Below are positions 11,678-22,097 of a DNA stretch of 64,000 nucleotides, one piece after another. The DNA is from Meandrina meandrites (taxonomy: Eukaryota; Cnidaria; Anthozoa; Scleractinia; Meandrinidae). The stretch spans positions 17,673,222 to 17,737,221 of the forward strand of contig OY855915.1 of assembly GCA_963693305.1 (NCBI GenBank). The letters run 5' to 3'. Each line of letters opens with the position of its first letter. Position 1 is the first letter of the stretch. A program made the translations under genes and the position numbers. The notes below the pieces were generated by a model. The model had not been told where the DNA came from and did no database searches. It worked only from the letters and a program-made list of their open reading frames with translations.

Positions 11678-12303
11678 ATGAAGGTAGATATATTTAGTAG
11701 ACATATTTTGGGTTGCGCTTGATAGATTTGAACTCTTATGCGAAATCTGTCAGTTAATGTCAGGGAGGCACCGTGGCCTAATGGTTAGTGTGCTGGACTC
11801 CGGGTCGAACGGTTCGGGTTCGAGCCCTGGCCGCGGTCATCTGCGTTGTGTTCTTCGGCAAGACACTAAACTCATACAGTGCCTCTCTTCGCCTACGTGT
11901 GTAAATGGATACCGGCAAATTTAATGCTAGGGGTAACCCTGTGATGGACTAGCATCCCATCCAGGGGGGAGTAGAAATACTCCTAGTCGCTTCATGCCAA
12001 GGAAACCGGGATGGGCTCCGGCCTTACGGGCCACTTGGCTCATACGCAGACTTAACCTGTACTTTTTTTTCTTTTTAGCTCGCAGTTATTGTTTGTCTGC
12101 TGATGATGTTTTCCTTTCTGACTATGGTCACCGAGACAGATGGCAAACCTGCTAATGAGTACGAGTACCTGGAAGGAGCCAAGCCTGTGTATATGAAGAA
12201 ACTTCAGGGTGCATCGCGTGATGTTTTGGATGCTGTTGAGAAAAAAATCTGTTGTGTCGGTCATTGTCTCCCTTTTCCTTTTTGCCTTTGTTGTGAAGCA
12301 TGA
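11678..12303 (+). CDS. Secreted cysteine-rich peptide precursor, copy 1 (toxin/AMP-like)
   Basis: Two coding exons: 11678-11683 (Met-Lys; whole exon 11631-11683 after TTTCTTGCAG) and 12079-12303, phase 0, with GT at 11684 and AG at 12077-12078. The predicted precursor has 76 residues. Residues 3-19 form a hydrophobic signal segment. Residues 25-56 are an acidic, Tyr-rich propeptide. Lys57-Lys58 is a likely dibasic processing site. The C-terminal 18 residues hold six cysteines (60, 61, 65, 71, 73, 74) in order CC-3-C-5-C-1-CC. Secretion and processing are inferred. The layout is that of conotoxin-type or defensin-like precursors, but no named family was recognised. The intron holds a SINE. The 3'UTR is nearly identical to copy 2 while the cysteine region differs strongly. 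Confidence 0.72.
11763..12062 (+). mobile_element. tRNA-derived SINE in copy 1 intron
   Basis: Pol III A box (TGGCCTAATGG, 11774) and B box (GGTTCGAGCCC, 11817-11827) open the element. The body includes GATGGACTAGCATCCCATCC and GGGATGGGCTCCGGCC. It ends just before the polypyrimidine tract of the coding exon. It sits at the same place in unit 2 and upstream of copies 4 and 5, but not in the minus-strand copy 3, so it inserted after copy 3 split off. Confidence 0.8.
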
Positions 12304-12857
12304 AGCCAGAAACCAACTACCGTAAAATTGTTGAAAAATACAATTAAACCTATGGCATATAACGTCTTATGGGGAACTTGTAAACAGGGAAATAAATAAT
12401 TACACAAACAAGTAATAAAATAAATAAAATTAAATAATAGTATTCGTATAGCTCGAATACTAGACCTATTGAACTGAAATTTTGTGGTTAGCTTCTAAGT
12501 GTGACTGGTATTAAAGGAAAAAAATGTTTTCTGATTTGATTCATAAATAGCCGAGATATGAGCACGTATGTAGAATTTGCCCATACATTCTCTGCAAATA
12601 TGTAAATCATTTCTGCCATTAAATAATTCTACAGCACGAATAGTACACCTTCTGACCTACAATTTGGAGACAAGTATCTTTTAGCCTGTGTACAGCCGTC
12701 CGCTCCCCTCAAAAATATCGGGGAGGTACGTCTGTGTAATGGGTTCGCTAATCGTGTTCCGGAATCGTTCCGGAATTATTTAGCATAAATTAAAATTCTA
12801 GTAATTTCCGCTGATCGAAATCTTAAACGCGCGGGCTCGTGCTATTTAAATTCCAAT

Positions 12858-13028
12858 ATGGCGTCGGAAGCGTGGTCGAACGCAAATTTCCACCGGGCGA
12901 TTGACAGTGTATTTGAGGTTTTTAGAGTTTCTTCGCTCTATCCTGAACAAGAAGAATGTTTAAAAGCAATTTTGCAAGGAAAAGATGTGTATGCGACTCT
13001 AAGCCTTCGTGCAAATTGTTTACTTTAG
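12858..13028 (+). pseudogene. N-terminal fragment of a RecQ-like DNA helicase
   Basis: A 56-codon frame begins with ATG (12858) about 175 bases inside the left end. Residues ~19-46 read FEVFRVSSLYPEQEECLKAI and then LQGKDVYATL, which matches the segment just before helicase motif I in RecQ-family enzymes (aromatic-x-x-F-R, P-x-Q-x-x-x-x, G-K-D-V). The sequence then diverges exactly where the P-T-G-x-G-K-S nucleotide-binding loop should follow, and stops at 13026. It is thus a broken 5' end and cannot encode a helicase. RecQ enzymes unwind DNA 3' to 5'. Origin as a transposon-borne or captured gene is inferred. Confidence 0.65.
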
Positions 13029-13585
13029 TTTTGCTCGGCCATTCAACTCGAACTTGAACGGATGTTTTCGTGTTGACGTTTTGATCTTCGCACGTCTCAT
13101 CATTGATCGGCAATTCGCGATTGATTGATTGTGCGATCGGGGAAACAGCAACTGTTGGGCTATCAATCCCTTGTCCTCCTTGTTCCCTGTACGGAGTAGA
13201 TGTCATGAGTGGAATTCTGCCGCAGGCCTGAAGACGTTCTGGCGATCGTCCATCCTGCAATGCAACACGCTTCGCAGGCTGAACATCGCTTTTCAAAGAG
13301 GGCACGAGAACATGTCTTTGTTGTCATTCTTGTATCACTTTCTTCAGAACTTGCGCCATTCGACGAACTGGAGTAAATCTGTCGCAAAGAAGCATTCACA
13401 TCCCTTAAGTTGGAAAGAAGTGCTCTCCTTTTCTTTAATTTTCCGAGGCAAGACTTGCAAATGTAGGAAGATTTTAGATCCACTCTAAAATCCAGTGAGA
13501 AGATTTCCGATTTGACGTTAAATTGGGTACGTCCATCGACCAGATTTTTGTCCCCATTCTTTATGATAGCAATGCTACATAGCAC
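12922..13585 (-). pseudogene. Fragment of a second element-borne gene (Cys-x2-Cys protein)
   Basis: Reads inward from the right end of the same element in two overlapping frames: 13585 to 13163, then 13305 to 12922, with a frame change near 13290. The first part has SYICKSCLGKLKKRRALL followed by a helical stretch, a possible zinc-knuckle start. The second part is Ser/Pro/Thr-rich and ends in VQVRVEWPSKTK, after which it meets the helicase fragment. There is no ATG; the frame opens after a TGA at about 13592-13594, with an AG at 13578-13579 that could be a splice acceptor. Function unknown; described only as the partner gene of the RecQ-like fragment. Confidence 0.45.
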
Positions 13586-13942
13586 ACGTACTCACGAGTG
13601 ACCCGACTGACATCATGGAGAAAACATCTTGTTTTGAAAGGCCGTAGTAGAAAAGCAATCGAAGATTTAAACGATTACCCGGCGATTTTCCCGCATGTTT
13701 CTTGGATCCCGCGGAATTTGGCGGATGAACCAATTACAACACGGAAAATGTCTTACGTAATGCAGATCAGTATAACAGCCAATCAGCGTACTTTCCCTAC
13801 ATTCCGGGAAAACCACCCGCAGCGCGGAACACGATTAGCGAACCCATTACACAGACGTCTCTCCCCGAATTTTTTTGAGGGGAGCAGACGGCTGTACACA
13901 GGCTAAGTATCTTTCTATGACTCTTATTAATTATACGTTTTT

Positions 13943-15488
13943 ACGACTGTTTTTGCGTATGCAAAACGGGAGTAATGGAATGAGTGGGGAGTTGAAGCGG
14001 TGTCCTACTTCGGTCGATCAGATGTAAACAAAAGGCCGTTGACAGATGGTTGACAGACCTAACGCGACTCTCAATTGAACATTACGGTTTAAGACTTTGC
14101 TCCTTTGGTTTTGTTAAAACATAATACTTAGCCATAAGAACGTTGTACAACTCAGCAAAGCCATTGGGAACCGCGATCAAAAAGCCAAGATTCTTGCCAT
14201 GATTCGGGCTGTGCAGCAGCTTTGGCGGCTGCCGTTGTAGTTTTTTTCGCCGATTATTATTTAAGTTGCCGCGAATCACTGCGAACCATCGCGATCGCTT
14301 TTGTTGCGATCCACCGGGAACCAGCTTCTTTCAAGATTGAAGTTTTAGCCGCCAATAAATATCAATAAATCCAGTAATCTACCACGGTTGGAATTTCGTG
14401 TTTCGGCTTGTAACAGTGTAGCGTGCGAACGTAGACGTATTTCCCAGCGCAATCGCTTTTATCTATGCACTTTTTCAAAGCTGAGTTCCCGAGGTTTCTT
14501 CTCGTATTATTTGATTGATAATCCGTCGAAGACGAGGTTTCTTCTCGTATTATTTGATTGATAATCCGTCGAAGACTCGAAACGTGAACCGCCGATAAAT
14601 ATCAAGAAATCCAGTAATCGACCACGGCTAGGCCCGAAGTTCGTGTTGGAAAGACCACTGTACTGCATGTGCGCGCTTATGTTTTTGTTTTGATCAAGTA
14701 CTTGGCGTTATGTGATGATAATTTCAAAATCGATTGTAAACATATTCTGCTTTTATTTAGTCATAAATCAGGTGTATGTTGTTTTTGCCCATAAAAAACC
14801 AACAGAATTGTCTCAAGTTTGCATGTTACGAACAAATCAAAATTGAAAGCGAAGTTTGTGTAATCGCTAGCTGACAGAAGATTATCAGTGTCACTTGAGA
14901 TTGTCGCGCTAAAGCTAACCGGAAGCTAGCCGCAAGCAAACCGGAGGGAAAGCGTACCGCAAACAAGCCGCAGTTCTTACCGCAAGCAAGTTTCGTTAAC
15001 ATTTTTCGGGTTTAAGTATCTACCGTCTTTTAGATGTAGCTGAAATACCCGTGTTTTTGGCCGCTGAAATCTGGTTTTCATCTCATCGATAATGCTCTGT
15101 AAAGGGCAGAAAACTAACGTGGAGTGGTGACGCTTTATTTCCATTTCGGCCACAATAACAAAGAGTTGGAAGATTAAACTTTTTTCCTGAATCCCGTGGG
15201 TAACACAGCGAGAACGTCGTTCCGTCTAGTAAAGACGTCACCGCTGGGTGCTGCTCGACCTTCGACTGTAAAGTCAAACTACAATTTTCCAAAACTTTGT
15301 CACACGCATCTCTGAATACTCGATCGCTGCGGTCTATCATTTTGCTTTGCGAAAGAGAAGCCGATCACGGTGTGATGTCATCAACCAATTAAATCTCCAC
15401 TAATCAGTATTTTGCGTCCAAAATTTGGACGCAGTATTCAAATTTCTAAGCGATGCGGGCAGGCTCTCCTTCCCCCTCGCCTTCTCTC
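13943..15488. other. Sequence between units; 43-bp tandem and short repeats
   Basis: Homology to unit 2 ends at 13942. A perfect 43-bp unit starting GAGGTTTCTTCTCGTATTAT occurs twice (14491-14533, 14534-14576). A ~60-bp segment (AATAAATATCAATAAATCCA) at 14353 returns diverged at 14597. CGCAAGCAA-like motifs cluster at 14920-14990. TGCGTCCAAAATTTGGACGCA at 15413-15433 is a palindrome. The minus-strand frame 15083-15340 (85 residues, from a true ATG) is unrecognised and may be an exon of an element gene; support is weak. Confidence 0.5.
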
Positions 15489-16104
15489 CATTTTTTCGCG
15501 CGGAGAGTCTGCTCGCAGGCTATCCTTGAATTAGTAAATATTACTGCTGTAGATTATTAGACTCTTTTCAGCTCAACGCAACTCAAACGGGCGAAAAGCA
15601 CAGCGAACGAAAACATCACACTGGCATCAACCACGAAACTGCTGCATCGTAAACATCTGTCATAAAGTAATAGTCTTCAAGACAGGTCGCTGTTTCGCAC
15701 TCGATTGCACGGAGCTATAAATCATTCTACGAATACGTAAATTTTACGATTTGAACTCATTCCGACTCCACCGCTTAAATAACACCAAAATAAAAATTTT
15801 AAACTAAACAAACAACTTAGTATTGGTAAGTTATAGCTCCACACGTTAAATAACACCAAAATAAAGACTAAACAAATGATGGAACGTTCGTAAAATTCTA
15901 AATAGGTAAATTATTCATAGCTCCTCGCGAGTAACGTGATTTGAACTCCGGCCAAATGTATATTTTTTGATCTGCGACGACGAAAACACGCAGAGTGAAT
16001 TTTATGAACCGGGCGGGCCCAGGCCCCACCCGGTTAATAACTTAAAATATTAATTAGAATAACACTTTAAAAACACATATAAGCGACGATGTTAATCTAA
16101 CGTT
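15489..16104 (+). repeat. Upstream region of unit 2, inverted partner of 7444-8055
   Basis: Begins near CCATTTTTTCGCGCGGAGAG and runs into the peptide-gene promoter. It contains the palindromic patch CCGGGCGGGCCCAGGCCCC at about 16009. The reverse complement occupies 7444-8055, so the ~8-kb interval is flanked by ~610-bp inverted repeats. Confidence 0.8.
16078..16083 (+). promoter_or_regulatory. TATA-like promoter, peptide gene unit 2
   Basis: TATAAG lies about 27 bases before the conserved leader TTTTAGACGAG (16105). The block AAAACACATATAAGCGACGA is conserved at 35519-35538 before the leader that serves copies 4/5. It is absent from unit 1 (replaced by MITE sequence) and deleted in the copies at 41149 and 45792. 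Function inferred from position and conservation only. Confidence 0.45.
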
Positions 16105-16194
16105 TTAGACGAGCAAAGCCAAGAAGCAAAAGAGATTTAGAACTACCAGAAGAAGAAAAGAAAAAAAGAAAGAACTTGCAAGGATTGTACGCGG
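16105..16194 (+). other. Predicted 5'UTR exon, peptide gene unit 2
   Basis: Purine-rich leader ending in GCGG with donor GTAAGAAC at 16195. It would be spliced to the acceptor at 22049-22050. The intervening ~5.9 kb has been enlarged by element insertions; the fragment at 45792-46335 shows that this interval was once only a few hundred bases. Confidence 0.5.
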
Positions 16195-16219
16195 GTAAGA
16201 ACGATGTTACATATAAATA

Positions 16220-17060
16220 CAGTGGAACCCCGCTTTACGGACACCCGCTTAATACGGATACCCCGATATTACGGACAGTTTCGTTTGTCCCGGAGAAAAG
16301 CTCATATATTTCTCTAAAATTAACCCGCTTATTACGGACACCCGTTAATACGGACAACGGACACTTTTCTGTGTCCCGATTGACAAACTCTTATACACTG
16401 TTTATCTGTGCACTGTCTATTGTCATGCATAAGCTAATTGGAGAAAGCCCGAAAGTCAAGTCACTGAGTTGGCGGACGTGACTGAATATTTTATCAGTGA
16501 AAACCTAGCGGAAACCGCGAATAACTTTTCACAGGTTTTGTCTGACATTCAGTCCACCTGAAAGAGTCGCAAACTGAAAGCGTCAGTGCAAAGTTAAGTC
16601 AAAGACGTTTTCTAATGAGTCCTTCGTCGAGTTTAAAGAACAGTAATTTCAATTTAGTCCGAGAGTACCGGTAAGTATGAGTAGATGAGCGTAAGGTTTC
16701 CATAGTTTAAACTTGTTACATTTTATATAGAAGAGGAAGAAGAAACTAAACTGTTTTGATGCTGTTAAAATCTTGTATAAAGTTAAGTCACGGACTTATT
16801 CAAGTGATTTCAAGAACAGAACTATAAAATTAATTTTAGTCCGAGAGTATGATCAATGACCATAACGTTTCCAAAGTTTAATTTTACGGTAACAGTACAA
16901 TTAAAACAACGTTTTGTTGCCGTAAATGTCTGCCTTAGTCTTTGTATCGATAAAACATGGGTCCGGACTTTTTATCTGAGAGCCCGCTTAATACGGACAC
17001 CCCAATAAAACGGACACTTTGGCATGTCCCCTTGGTGTCCGTGTTAACGGGGTTACACTG
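16220..17060. mobile_element. Complete pogo/Tigger-like MITE with TA duplication
   Basis: Ends are CAGTGGAACCCCG and, at 17047-17060, CGGGGTTACACTG. TA flanks both (16218-16219, 17061-17062). The body near both ends repeats the motif TTACGGACACCC in degenerate form, and the middle has no transposase. 841 bases. The TA target and CAGT start fit the pogo/Tigger branch of Tc1/mariner. Confidence 0.82.
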
Positions 17061-17062
17061 TA

Positions 17063-17732
17063 CTTAAGTTCAGTTGAATTGTGTTTTGGCTCCAGCCAAG
17101 TGAATAGAGATTTTCATACAAAATAAACCTTCCGTGAAGTTCTCTAGAGAATACATGTGTTGGCCAGGCTTGAAACCTGTTTTATGCAGGCCAAACAGCA
17201 TTCTTTGTGAACGCTCAGTGACAGCCACGAGAGGCAAGCCTCTCCAAGACTTCGTTTTCGTCGCACCTTCTTGGGAAATATTTTTTTAAAGCAGATATTC
17301 GTTTTATGAACTAAAATCACTGCATGGCAGTGTGGTCAGTGTAAGTCACAGCCAAATAAATATCTCTCTTCAGCAACAAATTGAGCTAAACCTCCGTCGA
17401 CAAATAACTCAGTTAACAGCGTAAGCTCTTGACGAGTGAGCGGACAAAATGGTTCTGCAAATAATGCGATCCGTTGCGTAGCGGGGAAAATAGAGAGATA
17501 TATTCATGACGTTTGTTGTTTTTTTCCGCGAACGGCAAAAATTCAAATAATTTCTGCCATCCGCCGTTTGCTATTTGTGCGTGGAAATGAGCAGGTTTGT
17601 GTTTGTCGTGAAGGTGTGATTTTTTCCCTATTTTTCTGAGGAATTTATTTTAAAATTCGATAAAAATGTAATGACTTGAAAGGTAATCTCCCGTTTGCCG
17701 TTTGCCGTGAAAAAAAAAAAATACAAAAAAAT
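17063..17732. other. Unit 2 intron sequence, no gene recognised
   Basis: Part (17165-17280, AGGCTTGAAACCTGTTTTAT onward) is homologous to 45948-46060, so it belongs to the original unit. The open frame at 17436-17639 has no signature. GTTTGCCGTTTGCCGT at 17693 is a small tandem. Confidence 0.5.
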
Positions 17733-18271
17733 GTAAATGTAAATGTAATTTATTTACCCACGTTACACAGAAGAGCTCAAGAGCTCGTTTAGACATATAA
17801 TAACTCGGTAGAGACGTGGGCTTGGCAGCCGGTACTCGTTTCAGTATACCAGCGGTACAGGGAACTCGTTCCTCTGCTTTACCTTGCGCAACACAGAGAA
17901 AGACCAGGAAACGTCTTTGGAACTCAACAAATCTTCTTTATTGTACAATAAACCTTAAAACGATACTTCACACTAGTTCATAGTACAAACTGCTGAATTA
18001 ATTAAGGTAATCGTAGCTCAACAGCAGGTAGGTAATCATTAATTTAAGGCAATATGTTCTGATCCGTCATTTGAACCCTGATCCATATGAATGTTTTCCG
18101 AAACAAACGAGACGTAGGTCCTTCATCAGCAGTGTAACCAGTTTTAATCACAGTAAAATTTCGCGGTGAAAAGATAAAGCGAGTTTTCACCGGCGACACG
18201 ATTATACAATCTCTCGACAATCACATGGAGCGTTCTATCCCATAATACTCTAGAAATACAATGCTCAGTTG
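17733..18271 (-). mobile_element. Possible LINE 3' end (minus strand)
   Basis: On the minus strand the sequence ends GTGGGTAAATAAATTACATTT with TTACAT repeats and an A/T run, the form of a LINE 3' tail made of short repeats. No coding part could be recognised in the ~500 bases before it. Confidence 0.35.
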
Positions 18272-19165
18272 TTAAAAAAATTGCCATTTTTAAGACTCCT
18301 CAAAGTGCACTTTAAACAGTTTTTTTTTAAATTGCCACTTTTAAGAGTCCTTAAATGTGCCACTTTAAACTGTTAAGGGTAACAACAAAAGTCGTAAACT
18401 TAACTTGAACTTGCCACTTTTTGGACTCTTAAAAGGCCTTAAAACTACTACTTTAAACTGTTCTTAAAATTGCCACTTAAAACAGCTCTTAAAATTGCCA
18501 TTTTTAAGACTCCTCAAAGTGCACTTAAAACAGTTTTTTTAAAATTGCCACTTTTAAGAGTCCTTAAATGTGCCACTTTAAACTGTTAAGGGTAACAACA
18601 AAAGTCGTAAACTTAACTTGAACTTGCCACTTTTTGGACTCTTAAAAGGCCTTAAAACTACTACTTTAAACTGTTCTTAAAATTGCCACTTAAAACAGCT
18701 CTTAAAATTGCCATTTTTAAGACTCCTCAAAGTGCACTTAAAACAGTTTTTTTAAAATTGCCACTTTTAAGAGTCCTTAAATGTGCCACTTTAAACTGTT
18801 AAGGGTAACAACAAAAGTCGTAAACTTAACTTGAACTTGCCACTTTTTGGACTCTTAAAAGGCCTTAAAACTACTACTTTAAACTGTTCTTAAAATTGCC
18901 ACTTAAAACAGCTCTTAAAATTGCCATTTTTAAGACTCCTCAAAGTGCACTTTAAACAGTTTTTTTAAAATTGCCACTTTTAAGAGTCCTTAAATGTGCC
19001 ACTTTAAACTGTTAAGGGTAACAACAAAAGTCGTAAACTTAACTTGAACTTGCCACTTTTTGGACTCTTAAAAGGCGTTAAAACTACCACTTTAAACTGT
19101 TCTTAAAATTGCCACTTAAAACAGTTCTTAAAATTGTCACTTTTAAGAGTCGTTAAAAGTTCACT
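18272..19165. repeat. Tandem array of 213-bp units, about 4 copies
   Basis: ATTGCCATTTTTAAGACTCC recurs at 18280, 18494, 18707 and 18920, a period of 213-214. Units are almost identical and are built from shorter degenerate motifs such as AAATTGCCACTTTTAAGAGT, so a shorter ancestral repeat is likely. Not present in unit 1, so it arose or arrived after the unit duplication. AT-rich and non-coding. Confidence 0.9.
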
Positions 19166-19307
19166 TTTAACAGTTCTTGAATTGACATAATGTATATGAA
19201 ATGATTCATATATGAACTGCGGATATATATGAAAGTGATAAGTGATCATCGCAGTGAATTTCCAATTTAAGCAATTGAGATAAAAAAAAAGCCTGAAAAA
19301 AAAATCA

Positions 19308-19380
19308 GGGCTTCAACGGGATTCGAACCCGTGAATTCCGCGATATCGATGCGATGCTCTACCAAGTGAGCTATAAAGCC
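19308..19380 (-). tRNA. tRNA-like gene, anticodon position GAT, C33
   Basis: Reads GGCTTTA (acceptor), GCTC/GAGC (D stem), ACGGG-TTCGAAT-CCCGT (T arm) and TGAAGCC. The acceptor pairs fully with one G-T. The anticodon stem has one mismatch next to the loop TCGATAT, which puts GAT at 34-36 and C instead of the near-universal T at position 33. A T run follows on the minus strand (Pol III terminator), inside the hairpin-like CCTGATTTTTTTTTCAGG. It may be a diverged tRNA, a tRNA pseudogene or a SINE head. Confidence 0.55.
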
Positions 19381-21618
19381 ACACACTGGGAGCGAAGCCA
19401 ATTGTGAGTTCAATTGTTAGCTCAATTGACCTTTTTTAAGAGCCGTCTTTAAAAGTGCTACATTTTTTATGTAAATTTACGACTTTCGGTCACCCTTTTT
19501 AGTGATGTTTACATAGAGGACGGCGCCTAGATGCTGATAATGATCCTCTTTAAGGTAATCGATTAGCAACAGTTTGCGCATTGTTTATATACCTGTTTTC
19601 ACTATTGATTTCTAGTACAAAAGAGATCTATTGTACATTTTAAAAAAAGTTACATTTTCAGATTGATGTAGTTTTCAGAATATAATATTTTCAATTCAAA
19701 ATCCAGATTAACTTTTGAACGTTGGTACTTCTTCTAAGTTCAAACTATGCTTTATCCGAGGCGAAGCTGTAGCGAGGTTAGCCAATTAAAAATAATTATC
19801 CTTAAAACTTGAGTTGAACGTGCCAGGAATAAATTATTGGTACGATGTGTTAATTAAAAGATAAGTATTCTTTAGCATTTTGTTTGTACAGGAACAGATG
19901 AAAAGACTTTTGGCTCGACTTGAAAATCGTAAACACCTTAGTATTGAAATATGGAAGTGGGTTGGGTCAGAGCTAGTGTAGTTACACGCCCTTTCTTCTC
20001 CGAAGTATCTTGTTAAGTGGTTTGTTTGAATTGATTCACAACAATCTTTAGTTTAACTTTTTTGTACAATCTTGTTACTTAAGTATAATTTTATTCTGTA
20101 AAAATGTTCTCTGTAATTTTTATATTGCTCGTATTGCTTTGTTTTGACCAGCCATTCTCGGGATCGTAGTAAAACTTTGGAAAGAAAAAGATTTTGACAA
20201 TGTTTACTCACGGGAAGGAACGTACATGAAAGTAGTCTTCTACGCAGCTGCACCTGTTTGTAGAATGGACTGCGCAGGTCATTGCGTAAGCATAAATCAA
20301 GAATTTTGACATTTTGACAGATGATCGACAGTTTATACGTGGTCCCAATAAAAGAGCTCGAGCATGATTTTTGAGTCAGACGTCACTAGATGTTGTGAAC
20401 AGCTCGTCGTAAAAAAGGGTTGTATTCAAGGAATAAGAAATTGTTGCCAAAAAGAAGTTTAGTACTTAATTATAGAGGACAGAGGACCGAACTAATTTCT
20501 CCAAATACAGTAAGTTCTCCTTCCAAAAATCATTGTAAGGGTATCATAAAGGTAATCTCAGTTAAGGTAATCACTAAGGGACCAGTCATTGTTTATCAGT
20601 ATCGCATTGGGTTGGGGGGGAGGAGTGCGGTGGATTTTTGTTGCTACACCGTTAGGGTTGGGGTTGGGGTTAGGTTTTTTATTATTCATGGTGATCCCTC
20701 CACCAACTGAAATTCTATTTTTTTTCTGAGCCCCCTTAACTGCCTTTCAGTTAAGGCTGATCCTCCCTGCGTTTTTAAGAAAACCATGTGATCTCCCAAC
20801 AGTTTGCACGTTGCTTAAATACTGCTGACCTTAGTAAATATAGTTGTCTTTCGCTGTTGATTTCCAGTAACAAATTGATTTATTGTACATAAAAGAAAAG
20901 TTGGTTTTTCATGCGGGAGATTGATGTAGTTTTTAGAATATAATACTCTCATTGGTTATAAATAAAAATCCAGATTAACTTTCGAACGTTAACCTTGAAG
21001 AATATAACCCAAGAATAAAATATTAATTTTTAATGCAGAAATTTATTATGCTTATGAATTGATCGAGCCATTACTCTATTTGCAATGTATGGGCAGACTG
21101 AAATCTAAACTTATGTAACTGTATCTATTGTAACTATTATAGAGCTATTGTTATAATCAGTATCCTTATTCTTCTGGTTCTGGGGTATCTCTGAGTTCGT
21201 TTCCTTATACTCGTGAAAATAACAAGGAATCATTGTTGATACCTCGTCAAATGTCAAAAATTGTGAGATGAGCAGGGATGGTAAGTACTTTGTTTTGTTT
21301 TGTTTTTAGGCGCTTATATCTTCATTTTCGATCTGATTACGCGAATGTTTAAATGTTTGCTTGAGTCTTGAAATCTTCTTTTTTTAGCAGTAATCTTCGC
21401 GTCTTCGGAAATACCCATGGAGATCCTTAGAGGCTTTTGGCAAATTTCTTCGCTGGAGTGGCTTTTAATCACTTTTGATGAAGATTTTGCGACAGCATTG
21501 TGTTGATTAAAATTGGTTGTGCCAAAAACGATGGCTAGCAGCTTTCTCTCTTTCTAAGCACGGGTGCGCTGCAGCTTGTAATTGGATTCTTTTTTGCTAG
21601 TAAAATAAAGTTATTTAC

Positions 21619-21695
21619 ACATTCATTCATTCATTCATTCATTCATTCATTCATTCATTCATTCATTCATTCATTCATTCATTCATTCATTCATT
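21619..21695. repeat. (ATTC)n microsatellite, unit 2
   Basis: About 19 units; longer than the paralogous tract in unit 1, which shows the two units have drifted since duplication. Confidence 0.95.
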
Positions 21696-22097
21696 CTTTC
21701 TTTTTTTCTTTAATTAATTGACGTGACTGTCCACTTTGTGGCAGTGTGACTCCATGACCAATGTCTGAGACGTCGCATTATACCATAAGGGTATCTCAAG
21801 GAGGACTAAACTTTTCCAAGCCGGAAAAAAATCTCTGTTACTGGTTACAGAGAGATGTAGTTTTACAGTGATCATAACATTAATTCGAACATTTACTGAT
21901 AGGAGCATTATTAAACTAGTAGGAAAGTAAATCACGGGTTTTATTTGGACTTTGCTGGTGTCCATGTTGATGATGTCATATTTTCACAACCACAGCACAC
22001 AGTCGTTTCCTAGAACGCTGCCCTAATGATTCCTTGTTTGTTTCTTGCAGGCGTTTTCCTGAGAAAAGAAAGACAGCTTACAGCCGTTAGAGTCAAA

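Larger units (their letters stand above)
12682..13905. mobile_element. Mutator-like element with 9-bp TSD, deletion derivative
   Basis: Ends TAGCCTGTGTACAGCCGTC and its complement. The terminal inverted repeats match over about 80 bases with few mismatches, ending near GCTAATCGTGTTCCG. AGTATCTTT is duplicated at 12673-12681 and 13906-13914; the empty site with one AGTATCTTT is at 23077-23085 in unit 2. Long inverted repeats plus a 9-bp duplication fit the Mutator (MULE) superfamily. Inside are the start of a RecQ-like helicase gene (left, plus strand) and of a second gene (right, minus strand), converging and meeting near 13030. No transposase domain was recognised. Confidence 0.85.
8676..13942 (+). 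repeat. Segmental duplication, unit 1
   Basis: Collinear with 19484-23116 at high identity apart from element insertions and local tandem changes. It includes the coding exons of peptide gene copy 1, its SINE-bearing intron and 3'UTR. Unit 1 carries the insertions at 8147-8675 and 12682-13905; unit 2 has empty sites for both. Unit 1 also holds a longer stretch at about 10320-10545 (ending in AGTCAGCAGGTGGGATAAGG) absent from unit 2 at about 21140. Confidence 0.85.

Noticed and set aside
18272..19165. CRISPR-like array
   Set aside because: Units are contiguous 213-bp tandem repeats without unique spacers, in a eukaryotic context.
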